A DNA stretch of 59,513 bases from an uncultured Alkaliphilus sp. (GTDB taxonomy: Bacteria > Bacillota > Clostridia > Peptostreptococcales > Natronincolaceae), in contig CALJEQ010000040.1 of assembly GCA_938074565.1 (NCBI GenBank), forward strand, positions 1 through 59,513, read 5' to 3'. Shown piece by piece: positions 21,567-30,818 of the stretch. The position numbers were made by a program, and so were the translations under genes. Below the pieces are notes generated by a model. That model did not search any database and was not told the DNA's origin. It was given only the letters and a program-made list of their open reading frames with translations. The stretch's first letter is position 1. Every line of letters begins with the position of its first letter.

Positions 21567-22883
21567 TCAAATAATATTTGGTGTTATTCTCCTCTTTATC
21601 TGATACCTATAGTACAAATTCACCATAAAATAAAACAAATATCTATCTATTCTTTTAATAAAGTCCTTCCTAAAAATAGTCCTTTTAAAGATTGAGCCTA
21701 AAGAAAAAACCTCATTATATAATTGCCAATAGGCATCTGTCAACTGTTGAGGGTTCATGTTTTTGGGAATATGCACAGCTTCACTACCATTATAAGAATA
21801 CATATCATGGTTATGAATCCTGTTTTGTTCCTTCATTTCATCGTAATATTTAGTACCAGGAATTGGGGTTAATATATAAAATCTTGGCACAACAATCTTG
21901 TTATCCTCTATAAACTTCCCAGTATCTTTTATAGATTTTAGGGTGTCTCCATCAGCCCCCACCACCATTTCCGTTGAAACGTCAATACCAGCCTCTTGAA
22001 TTTTTTTAATTAATTCTGGGTACTCACTGGGGTTAGCCCACGCTTTATCCATATAATTCAAGCTTTCCTGGGAAATACTCTCTAAACCAAAACTCAAAGC
22101 AATACAACCACTTTCTGCCACAATTTTCAGCAGTTCTGGGTCTTTAGCTATAGCGATGGAACACTGGGAAGTCCACTGCATATTAAACTTTTTTATTTCT
22201 TTGCATAGGGTTATCATATAATCCCTATCAGAAATAATATTATCATCTAATAGCAGAAACTTATTGAAACCTAGTTCCTTTACATGGGCAATATCCCTTA
22301 CAATTTCTGAAATATCCCTCTTTAGATAACTATTTTTATAAAGACAATATACAGAACAAAAGCTACAAGTATTGGGGCAACCCCTACCCGCCTGTACTGG
22401 TAAAAAATCTCCAATATTTTTATTTAGTATTAGATCAAAACGGGGTAAAGGAGTGGAAAGGGACTTTAATTCCTCCCTATAAAAAGCCTTTAATGTACCC
22501 TTTTCATAATCCTTCAACAAAGTTTGCCAAACATTTTCGGCATCACCTATAACAACACTGTCACAATGCTTTTTAGCTTCCTCAGCCATCAAGCTTACCA
22601 TATATCCCCCTAATATTACTGTCTTTCCCCTATTTTTGAATTCTGTGGCAATATCTATGGTACGTATAACTGCATGTCCCATACTGCCTATTGCCACCAC
22701 ATCTGCATCAGTGTCAAAGGGAATTTCTTCTATTGTCTCCAACACTATTTCCACTTCCCAGTCTGCTGGGGTTAACGCCGCCAATAGGGGTAAGCCCAAA
22801 CCAACAAAATATAATTTTTTCTTTTTAATGGGTCTTCTATTGGAGTCATAGGGGGTGGATTGAATTAATAGTAACTTTTTCAT
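21567..22883 (-). CDS. B12-binding-type radical SAM protein
   Basis: A 438-residue protein. Residues 1-140 have the Rossmann-like layout of N-terminal cobalamin-binding regions (GLPLLAAL, later VILGGYM). A radical SAM core follows with the 4Fe-4S motif CPNTCSFC near residue 170, GLES near 265 and a TPIPGT motif near 340, common in the BchE/HpnP-like superfamily of methylases and cyclases. It is the last gene of the six-gene operon, its ATG at 22883 lying one base from the preceding stop, so translation is probably coupled. It is more distant from the other two radical SAM proteins here than they are from each other. The C-terminal 60 residues are basic and aromatic, suggesting contact with membrane or a lipid substrate. 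Reaction unknown. Confidence 0.88.
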   Translation of the reverse strand: MKKLLLIQSTPYDSNRRPIKKKKLYFVGLGLPLLAALTPADWEVEIVLETIEEIPFDTDADVVAIGSMGHAVIRTIDIATEFKNRGKTVILGGYMVSLMAEEAKKHCDSVVIGDAENVWQTLLKDYEKGTLKAFYREELKSLSTPLPRFDLILNKNIGDFLPVQAGRGCPNTCSFCSVYCLYKNSYLKRDISEIVRDIAHVKELGFNKFLLLDDNIISDRDYMITLCKEIKKFNMQWTSQCSIAIAKDPELLKIVAESGCIALSFGLESISQESLNYMDKAWANPSEYPELIKKIQEAGIDVSTEMVVGADGDTLKSIKDTGKFIEDNKIVVPRFYILTPIPGTKYYDEMKEQNRIHNHDMYSYNGSEAVHIPKNMNPQQLTDAYWQLYNEVFSLGSIFKRTIFRKDFIKRIDRYLFYFMVNLYYRYQIKRRITPNII

Positions 22884-22884
22884 T

Positions 22885-24297
22885 TTATCTCCCCCTTATT
22901 ACTTTCTTTATATATTGTAATGTTACAAAACTACTTCCCACAGATAATTTTAAAACTTCCTTTATTCCATGTTTTTTTATCAATTTAATTACATTTTGGG
23001 GTCTCATGGTTATTTTATAATAAAGCTTAATCATCTCAAAATAATATCTTCTAACAGACATTTTTTTAGGTTGTAACACCAAATGGGCTAAATCCCACTT
23101 TTCATATTCTTCCTTTGGAATAATAAAATCTTCTTTATATAAATTATAAATTTCTGTTCCCTCCAATGGTGTAAGGGGTTGAAGATTAACAAAGATTAAA
23201 TTCATCTTCTTAATCCAATTATAAAGATTTTTAAAGTCTTCTGTAGAAAAATCCATATCTAATATCAAAGTACCGTATACTACCACATCATGTTTTTGCA
23301 GTATTTTGATAGCTTCTTCATTTTCTAATAAGCTTGTTCGTTTATTATACTTATTCAAATCTTCATTTTTAAAGGATTCTAACCCAACAATTACTGCCCT
23401 TAGTCCACTTTCCCTAAAGTTTTTAATTACATCTTCATTTTTATAAATAAAATCTGCCCTTCCATAAACTAAAAAATGTTTTTCAATATTATTGGCTTTT
23501 AACTTTTGGCAAAATTCCAGTATCCGCTCTTTAGAATATAAAAAGTCATCATCTACTATATATATTTCTTTTTCTGGAATTCCCTTTAATTCTTCTATCA
23601 CTGAATCAATACTTCTAGCAAAGTATTTACCATCTGTGATTTCTCTACAAAAGCAGAAATTACAGGTATATGGGCAACCAAAGGAGGTCTTTATTAAAGC
23701 ACAGGGGTTATGAAACATATAGTAATATTTATGGCGATATTTAGCCACCTTCTGTCTATCGGGCATGTTATAAGGGAAATTGTTTTCTTTAATATTTGTG
23801 TGACCTACCCTATAAACACCCTCTATCTCTTTTTCCCCTATTGTGTTTTTAATGCTGTTGTCTATATTGTTTATATTTCTATTGTTTATCTTTATATTGT
23901 CTATGTTGTTTAAAATTGTATTAAAGGTTTTTATCCCATTGGCTTCTATAATAAAATCAATATTTTCACTGATAAAATCTTGAGGCAATACCTCTGCATA
24001 AACACCCCCCACCACAACTTTACAACTGGGTTTTATTTTCTTTATTTGGGCTGCATAGTTCTTAATAACATTTACATGGGTAATATATCCACTGATTCCC
24101 ACAATGTATGGTTGATGTTTCTGTATAAAATACTCCAATGGCTTTTTTTCAATAATCATATCTATAATTTCTATGTTTGCATCTTTCCTATCAATGTTAC
24201 CTGCAATATATTCCAGCTCCAAAGGCTCACAAATCATCACATGTTGCAAACCAATGGTTTCTTTATCGGGTCTAGGTCTAATTAGTAGAATATTCAT
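22885..24297 (-). CDS. B12-binding-type radical SAM protein, paralogue of the 24918-26243 protein
   Basis: A 470-residue protein. The N-terminal 140 residues have the pattern of a cobalamin-binding fold (EPLELEYIAG, VGISGYIT, VVVGGVYAE). The radical SAM cluster motif CPYTCNFC is near residue 205, followed by IVDDDF and VGLES motifs. Residues about 132-155 are an Asn/Ile/Asp-rich low-complexity insert missing from its paralogue. Both paralogues share EPLELEY near the N-terminus, an FCxCR/K cluster context, VDD and a PLxGT motif, so one arose by duplication. The start overlaps the end of the methyltransferase gene by 20 bases. A B12-dependent methyl transfer or ring-forming reaction is typical of the superfamily; the substrate cannot be read from sequence. 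Confidence 0.88.
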   Translation of the reverse strand: MNILLIRPRPDKETIGLQHVMICEPLELEYIAGNIDRKDANIEIIDMIIEKKPLEYFIQKHQPYIVGISGYITHVNVIKNYAAQIKKIKPSCKVVVGGVYAEVLPQDFISENIDFIIEANGIKTFNTILNNIDNIKINNRNINNIDNSIKNTIGEKEIEGVYRVGHTNIKENNFPYNMPDRQKVAKYRHKYYYMFHNPCALIKTSFGCPYTCNFCFCREITDGKYFARSIDSVIEELKGIPEKEIYIVDDDFLYSKERILEFCQKLKANNIEKHFLVYGRADFIYKNEDVIKNFRESGLRAVIVGLESFKNEDLNKYNKRTSLLENEEAIKILQKHDVVVYGTLILDMDFSTEDFKNLYNWIKKMNLIFVNLQPLTPLEGTEIYNLYKEDFIIPKEEYEKWDLAHLVLQPKKMSVRRYYFEMIKLYYKITMRPQNVIKLIKKHGIKEVLKLSVGSSFVTLQYIKKVIRGR

Positions 24298-24937
24298 GTT
24301 TCATCCCCTTTTTCAGTATAAAAAAGTAAATTGAGGGCATATAAAACTTTTCTTTTATTTTAATTACCTTCTCCCATAGAAAAAGTTCCTCTGTCATTTC
24401 CTTCATATTTCCCACACTTGGGTATTTGGCACTGCCAGTGGTGAACTTTACAAAAAACATTGCTAAAGCATCATAAAAATCATTTTGTGAAGCCTGTGCC
24501 ATCAATAAATTACCATCTTCCTTTAATAATCTTCTAAATTGTTGTAAAACAACCCTTTGTTCTTTATAGTAGGGGAAGGAATGGGTGCAAATAACAATGT
24601 CAAAGGTATCTTTTATCTTTTCCAACTCCTCCACCTTCAGTTGTTGGTAGTTAATATCTCCCCCCAGTGTTTTTCCCCTTTCAATCATTTCCTTTGAAAA
24701 ATCTATTCCGTATAATTGAAGGTTATAGCCTTCAAATTGTTGTATATCCCTAAGCAGTTGTCCAGTTCCACAACCCACATCTAATATTTTATACTTTTTA
24801 TCTTTTACTAAAATGTTTTTTAAATATATGAGTATTTCTCTTCTTGTGGGGGCTAACGAAACTCTTTGAACCCATAGGTTCTCATACCTCTTTGCCCAAA
24901 AATCCCATATGGTTTGTTTAGTCATGTTGTCCTCCAA
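24278..24937 (-). CDS. Class I SAM-dependent methyltransferase
   Basis: A 219-residue protein with SAM-binding motif I (DVGCGTGQLL, residues about 53-62), an acidic residue after the second strand (YGIDFSKEM) and a motif IV-like stretch (FDIVICTHSFPYY). The fold is the UbiE/type 11 methyltransferase class. It overlaps both neighbours: its start lies inside the end of the upstream radical SAM gene and its end inside the start of the downstream one, so it is a genuine operon member. It probably methylates an O, N or C position on the pathway intermediate; the target is unknown. Confidence 0.87.
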   Translation of the reverse strand: MEDNMTKQTIWDFWAKRYENLWVQRVSLAPTRREILIYLKNILVKDKKYKILDVGCGTGQLLRDIQQFEGYNLQLYGIDFSKEMIERGKTLGGDINYQQLKVEELEKIKDTFDIVICTHSFPYYKEQRVVLQQFRRLLKEDGNLLMAQASQNDFYDALAMFFVKFTTGSAKYPSVGNMKEMTEELFLWEKVIKIKEKFYMPSIYFFILKKGMKHEYSTN

Positions 24938-26243
24938 ATTTAAATATATTTTTTAATTGATTAATAACAAATCCTCTAATATATTTACTACGGAAAAACT
25001 GCTCTATATAGATCATATAAAACTGAAAATAATAATGAAGATTACTCATATGAACAGGTGGTAACGTTAGGTTCAGAAAATCAAACTTACTGAAATCCTT
25101 TGTTGTTATTTTATTTTCATATTCATTATAAAGGGCTGTTCCTTTAATGGGGGTAAAAATAGAAGCTGTATAACTCTTCAACCCCATTTCACGAATCCAC
25201 CTTCTCATTTTTTTAAAATCCTTTGTGGTAAAATCTATACCTGTAATAAATAAAGCCGTTAAGAGAATACCATTTCTTTTTAATACTTCTACAGTTTTTG
25301 TGTTCTCATGGATTGAGGAATTTTTATTGAAATCCTTCAATAGATCATCCTCCACTGCCTCCATTCCTACTATTAATTCTATTAAACCAATACCCGCCAG
25401 TTCACCAATAAGATCTTCATTGTTAGCAATAAAGTCCACCCTAGAATAAGCAACAAATTTCTTATTGACTTCTTTCCTTTTTATCTCATTAATAAACTCC
25501 AATATTCTTTGTCTATCTATTAAAAAACTATCATCTACAATCCATATATACGGGCTATCTATTTCACTGATTTCCTCCACCACCGATTCAATACTTCTGG
25601 TGGCATACTGTCCCATATTCAACTGTTTACAATAACAAAAATGACAATTAAATGGACAAGATAATGCCGTTTTTACAATTGCCATAGGACTATAATTCAT
25701 ATATTTAGTTCTGTTTTTATACTTTATAAAGTAACTTCGATCTGGTAATGGTATTTTTTCTATGCAGGTGGCTATTTTCTCATTAACCCGCCACTGACCA
25801 CCATCATTAAAGGCTATTCCTCTAATTTCAACTACCTTATTAAGACTAAATTCACTTTTTATAAGTTCCTTTAATGTATTTATACCATCCGAATGAACAA
25901 TATAGTCTATGGTATCAACAAAAAAATCTTCAAAATTCACTTCGGCATGGACTCCCCCAACAATAACCTTAACAGTAGGGTACTTTTCCTTTGTATATTG
26001 AGAAAACCTAATTATTTCACCAACAGCAGTAATATAGCCTGTTAATATCAACACATCAGGAAGGTAATTGCTAATGACTTTTTTAAAATTATTACCTTCT
26101 AATAAAGGATCATATATTTTATGTTGTATTTTTAATTCGGTAAGAAGGGTGGATAAATACTCTAGTTCCAGTGGCTCTGTAACAATGGGTTCTAATTTTG
26201 AAAACAACGTTTTTTTATGGCATTTTACCAATAGTACCTTCAT
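24918..26243 (-). CDS. B12-binding-type radical SAM protein
   Basis: A 441-residue protein paralogous to the 22885-24297 product: EPLELEY near residue 23, ILTGYITAVG, VIVGGVHAE, cluster motif CPFNCHFC near residue 195, WIVDDSF, VGMEAVE and FTPIKGT. The first 140 residues match a cobalamin-binding N-terminal region without an obvious DxHxxG signature, as in many BchE-type proteins. Its start lies 29 bases inside the upstream acyltransferase gene, and its end overlaps the methyltransferase start. The basic, aromatic C-terminus (about residues 390-441) resembles that of the other radical SAM proteins here and may contact membrane. Confidence 0.88.
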   Translation of the reverse strand: MKVLLVKCHKKTLFSKLEPIVTEPLELEYLSTLLTELKIQHKIYDPLLEGNNFKKVISNYLPDVLILTGYITAVGEIIRFSQYTKEKYPTVKVIVGGVHAEVNFEDFFVDTIDYIVHSDGINTLKELIKSEFSLNKVVEIRGIAFNDGGQWRVNEKIATCIEKIPLPDRSYFIKYKNRTKYMNYSPMAIVKTALSCPFNCHFCYCKQLNMGQYATRSIESVVEEISEIDSPYIWIVDDSFLIDRQRILEFINEIKRKEVNKKFVAYSRVDFIANNEDLIGELAGIGLIELIVGMEAVEDDLLKDFNKNSSIHENTKTVEVLKRNGILLTALFITGIDFTTKDFKKMRRWIREMGLKSYTASIFTPIKGTALYNEYENKITTKDFSKFDFLNLTLPPVHMSNLHYYFQFYMIYIEQFFRSKYIRGFVINQLKNIFKFGGQHD

Positions 26244-27225
26244 CTTCCACCTCCTTAAAAACGTGGTGCATTACTTTATAGGGCTTGTATGAAAATTTCT
26301 CTACTAGAGCTTTTATTGTGGTTTTCATTAAAAAATTACTATGGTGTAGGTACATATATTTAGGAATTTGCAATGCTCCTAGTTTGGTTTTAGTTTCTTC
26401 TGCTGTTTGCCCAAAGTCAATGGTTTTAAAGCCCTTTTCTATAGCATATCTCACTATTTGTAGAAGCATATTCATATATAAATCATATTGTAGATTATAT
26501 TTATTATCAAATCCTCCAAAAAGAAAAATAAGTTCTTCATCATTCTCCATTAACTGTACAAAACCGACGGTTTTTTTCTCACTTTTAAAGGTTATTATTT
26601 TGGCAGGAAATTGTCTAAAAAAATCTATATTTAATTTCTCTAGTTTTTCCTTTGATTGTTGAAATACTTTTTCATACAAACTATACATTTCTTCATTGAA
26701 TAACTTGTTATCCTGTAATTCCTCTACTTTAATTGAAGTAAATTTTTTAATTGCTTTGTTTGCCCTATACCTATAACTACTTCTCTTGTTGTTTATATAT
26801 TGATTAAAGTTATTCCATTTAAGTTCCATTTTACAGGTGGGTAAGGTATTACCCCTAGATATTTTTAATTTTCCATCTCCATTTAAAACCACATAAAATC
26901 CCTTTAGGGTGGTTATATACTTACTAAGTTCAATTAAACCATCTTCCCCCTTCACAGCATAACCACATTTTGATACGGATAATGGTATTCCAATAATGTT
27001 CAGGGGTATTTTCAATGTAAAAGACTTTGTGAAGGTGAATAAATCTATTTTCAGTTTGTATGAAACTAAGGCTATCTTTTTTTCTATATTTATATGGTAG
27101 GCTTGTTTACAGGGGTTTAGTTTTTCCAATTGTTGTAATATCTTTCTTTTTAAAAAAGGGTTATTACCAACTATTTCATCCCATATGTTGGGTATTTCTG
27201 CTACTTTATAATAGACCTCAAACAT
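26215..27225 (-). CDS. FemAB/GNAT-like acyltransferase
   Basis: A 336-residue protein without a signal peptide. The C-terminal half has the GNAT-fold layout of the COG3146/FemAB-like group: a basic helix (YRYRANKAIKK, about 150-160), a core strand (KKTVGFVQL), a Phe/Gly strand (IFLFGGF) and a DFGQTAEETK motif near 275. Such proteins transfer acyl or aminoacyl groups to amines or hydroxyls on peptidoglycan precursors, lipids or small molecules. It sits 18 bases after the GNAT gene and overlaps the next radical SAM gene. Acyl donor and acceptor are unknown. Family call moderately secure, role inferred from context. Confidence 0.75.
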   Translation of the reverse strand: MFEVYYKVAEIPNIWDEIVGNNPFLKRKILQQLEKLNPCKQAYHINIEKKIALVSYKLKIDLFTFTKSFTLKIPLNIIGIPLSVSKCGYAVKGEDGLIELSKYITTLKGFYVVLNGDGKLKISRGNTLPTCKMELKWNNFNQYINNKRSSYRYRANKAIKKFTSIKVEELQDNKLFNEEMYSLYEKVFQQSKEKLEKLNIDFFRQFPAKIITFKSEKKTVGFVQLMENDEELIFLFGGFDNKYNLQYDLYMNMLLQIVRYAIEKGFKTIDFGQTAEETKTKLGALQIPKYMYLHHSNFLMKTTIKALVEKFSYKPYKVMHHVFKEVEDEGTIGKMP

Positions 27226-27243
27226 TGGTTACTCTCCATTTTC

Positions 27244-28323
27244 CTATAAATGTATTAAAAAAACCTTATATTCCTTGTACTCTTTATCCCCCCAACGAAG
27301 CCCAAAACCTTTTGAGGCATAGTTTTCTTCTAAAATCCATCCAGATTCACAATACTGGTATTTATCCTTAACTATTTGCCAACAGTGATTAAACAGTGCT
27401 AATACAGCACCGGTTTTTTGATAGGCAGGAACTACCCCTAGTTCTACAATCTTAAAACGTTGTATTTTATGGGAAAACAACTTATTCCATATAATGGTTT
27501 TTGATCCCATTGTCTCATTAGGCTTTATTAGTTCGTTAAAATCGGGATACCACAGCATAAAGCCAATGGGGTTACCTTCATCCTCAACAAATAATAGGTT
27601 TTCTTCCTTTAATAGTAATTTAAAATCATTGAAAAGTTCTAAATCTTCTTCTAATCTTCTTTCATAATAGAATTTATGTTGTTTAAAAGCTTCGTTGTTT
27701 ATATTGGTGTAAAGTTCTGCTTCTCTTTTTATTTGATTAAAGTCAGCTTTTCTTACAGTGTACTTTGCTGTAACTTTTTTCATTAATCTTTCTTTAACTC
27801 CAAAATCAAAATCCTTTACATTACCTATATAACTAACTAAATTTATTTCTTCATGGGCATATTTTTTAAAATATTCTATATAGTAAGGTGGGTTATATGC
27901 ACCACCAAAGGTTTGTACTTCTTGAAAGTTATTTGCCAAAAGACCTAATCCATAGTTAACATGAAAATTAAGACCAATTAAGATTTTTTTAATACCATGT
28001 TCCTCTGCCATTTTTCTGCCATATGTCATCATTATTTCCAGTGCTTCTTCTTGGTTTTCCAATGCTTCAAAGTAAGCTATTTGCAATGTATCCTTCATCC
28101 TGTCAACTATAGCGAAGGTACAAACCATTACAATTTCCCCAGAATCAGAAATAAGAATGGGTTTAATGATGCTACTTTTACAAATTTCTGCTTTTCCTAA
28201 TAATATGCTTTTTAGGGTGGGACTCATTATGTCCCTATAGTAAATATTATCTTTATATATATCTTTACAAAACTTTACATATTTATTAATGGATGTCTTA
28301 TCATCCACAACTTTTACTTCCAT
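27244..28323 (-). CDS. GNAT-family N-acyltransferase-like protein (first gene of the radical-SAM operon)
   Basis: A 359-residue protein that reads like the large YghO-type GNAT proteins: an N-terminal degenerate GNAT half and a C-terminal half with NPIGFMLWYPD, a VELGVVPAYQKTG stretch (acetyl-CoA/acyl carrier binding loop) and GFGLRWG near the end. Relatives often occur beside lipid biosynthesis genes, so an acyl transfer step is plausible, but this is inference. GAGGTG precedes the ATG at 28323. It opens the minus-strand operon; 205 bases separate it from the divergent epimerase gene. Confidence 0.72.
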   Translation of the reverse strand: MEVKVVDDKTSINKYVKFCKDIYKDNIYYRDIMSPTLKSILLGKAEICKSSIIKPILISDSGEIVMVCTFAIVDRMKDTLQIAYFEALENQEEALEIMMTYGRKMAEEHGIKKILIGLNFHVNYGLGLLANNFQEVQTFGGAYNPPYYIEYFKKYAHEEINLVSYIGNVKDFDFGVKERLMKKVTAKYTVRKADFNQIKREAELYTNINNEAFKQHKFYYERRLEEDLELFNDFKLLLKEENLLFVEDEGNPIGFMLWYPDFNELIKPNETMGSKTIIWNKLFSHKIQRFKIVELGVVPAYQKTGAVLALFNHCWQIVKDKYQYCESGWILEENYASKGFGLRWGDKEYKEYKVFLIHL

Positions 28324-28528
28324 AATTCACCTCTTAGTTAGTAGATTTACATAACTTACGTATTACTTCAATCATATCATATTAAAAACAAGTATCCTAC
28401 ATTATATATGTTTATTTACTCCCTCACTTTAAAAATAACATTCTGTTTTCTTTAATATTTTATAATTGGAGAAGTCACTTATATACCTTCAGCATAGTAT
28501 AATACTGTAAAGATTAGGTGTTTTAAAA
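28324..28528. promoter_or_regulatory. Divergent promoter region
   Basis: This 205-base AT-rich gap must hold the promoters of the minus-strand radical-SAM operon and the plus-strand epimerase gene. On the plus strand a TATAAT lies at about 28498-28503 with only a weak -35. On the minus strand a TATAAT-like element lies near 28404-28412 without a good -35. No riboswitch or terminator structure was recognised. Confidence 0.4.
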
Positions 28529-29467
28529 ATGTTAGGGTTGGTGAAAATTATGAAAATATTAATTACTGGTGGAGCAGGCTTTATCGGTTCTAACTTATGC
28601 GACGAATGCATTAAAAAAGGACACACTGTAACAGTTATCGATAATTTATCTACTGGTAAAATAATAAATATTAATAAACAAGCTAAATTCTATAATATCG
28701 ATATAACAGATGCTAAATTAGTTGATATATTTAATAAAGAAAAATTTGACGTTATCTTTCACTTTGCTGCTCAAATTAGTATTCATAATTCTATTAATGA
28801 TCCAGTGAATGATGCTTATATTAATATATTAGGAACAATAAATATTTTAAATGCATGTATTAAACCAGGTGTTAAAAAAATAATATATGCATCATCAGCA
28901 GCAGTCTATGGTGAGCCTCAATATTTAGGTATAGATGAAATACATCCACTGGAGTGTAAATCTTTCTATGGTTTGTCAAAATTAACGGGAGAAGCCTATA
29001 TTAAATTATTTTGCGACTTATATCCTTTAGACTATACTATCTTACGTTTTGCTAATGTATTTGGTCCTAGACAAAGTAGTGAAGGTGAGGGTGGGGTTAT
29101 TTCTATATTTCTTAATAAGATGTTACAAAATATCCCCCCTAATATTAACGGTACTGGTGATGCCACAAGGGATTTTATTTATGTTAAAGATATTGTTACT
29201 GCCAATTTACTTTCAATAGATAAAGCCAGTAAAGAGGTTATTAATATTGGAACAGGTGAAAAAACTTCGATTATTGATTTATATAATATGATGGCAAAAC
29301 TATTGAAATTTAATAAACAACCCAACCTTAACCCACAAAGAAAGGGCGATATATTTGAAAGCTTTTATAATATAACTAAATGTAGAAATATACTGCAATG
29401 GCAGCCCCAGTACCCATTGGAAAAAGGGCTAAAAGAACTTATATCATCTATATCATCTTCGACTTAA
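28529..29467 (+). CDS. NAD-dependent epimerase/dehydratase (UDP-glucose 4-epimerase type)
   Basis: A 312-residue extended short-chain dehydrogenase. The N-terminal NAD-binding motif TGGAGFIGSN, an active-site ASSAAVYG stretch and the catalytic YGLSK pair (Tyr and Lys) are all present; the VFGPRQ and GDATRDFIYVKD motifs are typical of GalE-like sugar-nucleotide epimerases. It probably interconverts UDP-hexoses for surface polysaccharide. Two in-frame ATGs compete: 28529, with AGGTG eight bases upstream, and 28550, which starts directly at MKILITGG and fits family length better. It stands alone, ending at a bidirectional terminator. Confidence 0.92.
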   Translation: MLGLVKIMKILITGGAGFIGSNLCDECIKKGHTVTVIDNLSTGKIININKQAKFYNIDITDAKLVDIFNKEKFDVIFHFAAQISIHNSINDPVNDAYINILGTINILNACIKPGVKKIIYASSAAVYGEPQYLGIDEIHPLECKSFYGLSKLTGEAYIKLFCDLYPLDYTILRFANVFGPRQSSEGEGGVISIFLNKMLQNIPPNINGTGDATRDFIYVKDIVTANLLSIDKASKEVINIGTGEKTSIIDLYNMMAKLLKFNKQPNLNPQRKGDIFESFYNITKCRNILQWQPQYPLEKGLKELISSISSST

Positions 29468-29487
29468 ATAAAAACAATGAAAAAAAA

Positions 29488-29537
29488 GAACTCCCTTTTC
29501 TAAATCATGGGTAAATACATCATGATTATGGGAGTTC
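29488..29537. terminator. Bidirectional terminator between convergent genes
   Basis: Perfect GAACTCCC / GGGAGTTC arms enclose a further near-palindrome (ATCATG / CATGAT). An A-run lies on the left and a T-containing tail on the right, so it can serve the epimerase gene (plus) and the small gene (minus). Confidence 0.75.
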
Positions 29538-29548
29538 TTATAATTGTG

Positions 29549-29812
29549 TTACTTTCTTAAGTTTTTAATTTGCTTTTGTATGTAATTTAAATCATAAGAA
29601 CTAAAGTCGTTTTTTCCATTCACTATAACAGCTTTATCGTCTACCATGTTTTTAATGGTTAAGTATTTCTTTTCTGCTTCTTCATTTACACAATCACTAT
29701 TACTGTCATACACTTCATATTTCCATTGTCTACCTTGTTGAAAAATTATAAAATTCAAAGTGCCAGCTTCTAAATCTGATTGTAATTTTTCTGCAAGTTC
29801 TTTTAATCTCAT
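29549..29812 (-). CDS. Small protein of unknown function (87 residues)
   Basis: An 87-residue soluble protein with an amphipathic, charged N-terminal helix (MRLKELAEKLQ), a central WKYEVYDS strand region and a C-terminal basic helix. A strong ribosome binding site (AAGGAGG, seven bases before the ATG) supports it. I do not recognise the family. The upstream stretch on the same strand can be read as a short hydrophobic peptide from a GTG, but that has no clear ribosome binding site and overlaps this gene, so it was not called. Alone between two plus-strand genes. Confidence 0.7.
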   Translation of the reverse strand: MRLKELAEKLQSDLEAGTLNFIIFQQGRQWKYEVYDSNSDCVNEEAEKKYLTIKNMVDDKAVIVNGKNDFSSYDLNYIQKQIKNLRK

Positions 29813-30098
29813 TTTGTTTCCTCCTTGTTATTATCGCTAATGTTACTATTCCATTTATAAAGGGAATTATTATAAATAAAAATGTAACTATTATATAAAA
29901 AATAGCATTTATATTAAACCATATCATAAACCTTGATGAAGTGCTAGGGATAATTATCACTTTTTATCTATCCCATTTTAAAAATATCACTTTAAATGGC
30001 TTCATTTCTCTTACTTCCATTAGGTATTACTCAAAATTGTAAAGATATGCTATAATTTAATTAATAGCAAACAAACAGAGAATGAAAGGATTGAATAT

Positions 30099-30818
30099 AT
30101 GGAACCTTTAATAGATATTCACTGCCATACAATTGTTAGTGGACATGCCTTTAGTAGTATGGAAGAAATGATTGCCCGTGCCCAAAAAATGGGTTTAAAA
30201 GTATTGGGAATAGCTGACCATGCCCCTGCCATGCCTGGAAGCACCCATATGTACTATTTTTTTAACTTAGCAGTAGTTCCAAGAAAAATAGGAGATTTAA
30301 TTCTGCTAAAAGGTGTGGAAGCAAATATTATTGATTACGATGGAAATATTGATATGCCTAATGATGCTTTGGAAAGACTTGATTATGCCATAGCCAGTCT
30401 ACATACCCCTTGTTTAGATTGTGGTACAATTCAACAGAATACTAATGCATTAGTAAAGGCTATGGAAAATCCTTTTGTAAAAATTATTGGTCATCCCGAT
30501 GATTCTAGGTTTCCTCTTGATTATGAAACTTTAGTGAAGGCTGCTAAAGAAAGTAACGTGGCTCTTGAGATTAATAATTCTTCATTAAACCCCACTACTT
30601 TTAGAGAAGGGGCTAAAGATAACGTCAAGACATTGTTGAAGCTATGTAAAATCCATGAAGTTAAAGTAATATTTGGTAGTGATGCTCATTTTTCCTTTTC
30701 TATTGGTGACTTTTCTAATTGTATTAAAGCTGTTGAAGAAATGGATTTTCCAAAGGAGCTAATTATTAATTATAGTCGTGAAGCTATTAATGAGCTTATA
30801 GGGGATGATATATTATAA
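30099..30818 (+). CDS. PHP-domain phosphatase, YcdX-like
   Basis: A 239-residue protein of the PHP metallohydrolase superfamily. Metal ligands are readable in order: DIHCH (His8, His10), ADHAP near 40, GVEANI near 72, SLHTP near 100, GHPDD near 130 and SDAH near 193. That is the trinuclear-metal pattern of YcdX-type phosphatases, which hydrolyse small phosphoesters. Length fits the family (about 240-250). AAAGGA lies upstream of the ATG. Monocistronic, ending directly at a strong terminator. Confidence 0.9.
   Translation: MEPLIDIHCHTIVSGHAFSSMEEMIARAQKMGLKVLGIADHAPAMPGSTHMYYFFNLAVVPRKIGDLILLKGVEANIIDYDGNIDMPNDALERLDYAIASLHTPCLDCGTIQQNTNALVKAMENPFVKIIGHPDDSRFPLDYETLVKAAKESNVALEINNSSLNPTTFREGAKDNVKTLLKLCKIHEVKVIFGSDAHFSFSIGDFSNCIKAVEEMDFPKELIINYSREAINELIGDDIL

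Noticed and set aside
29730..29960. Hydrophobic 76-codon minus-strand frame upstream of the 87-residue protein
   Set aside because: GTG start with no ribosome binding site, and its 3' third overlaps the better supported gene in another frame. A membrane peptide cannot be fully excluded.
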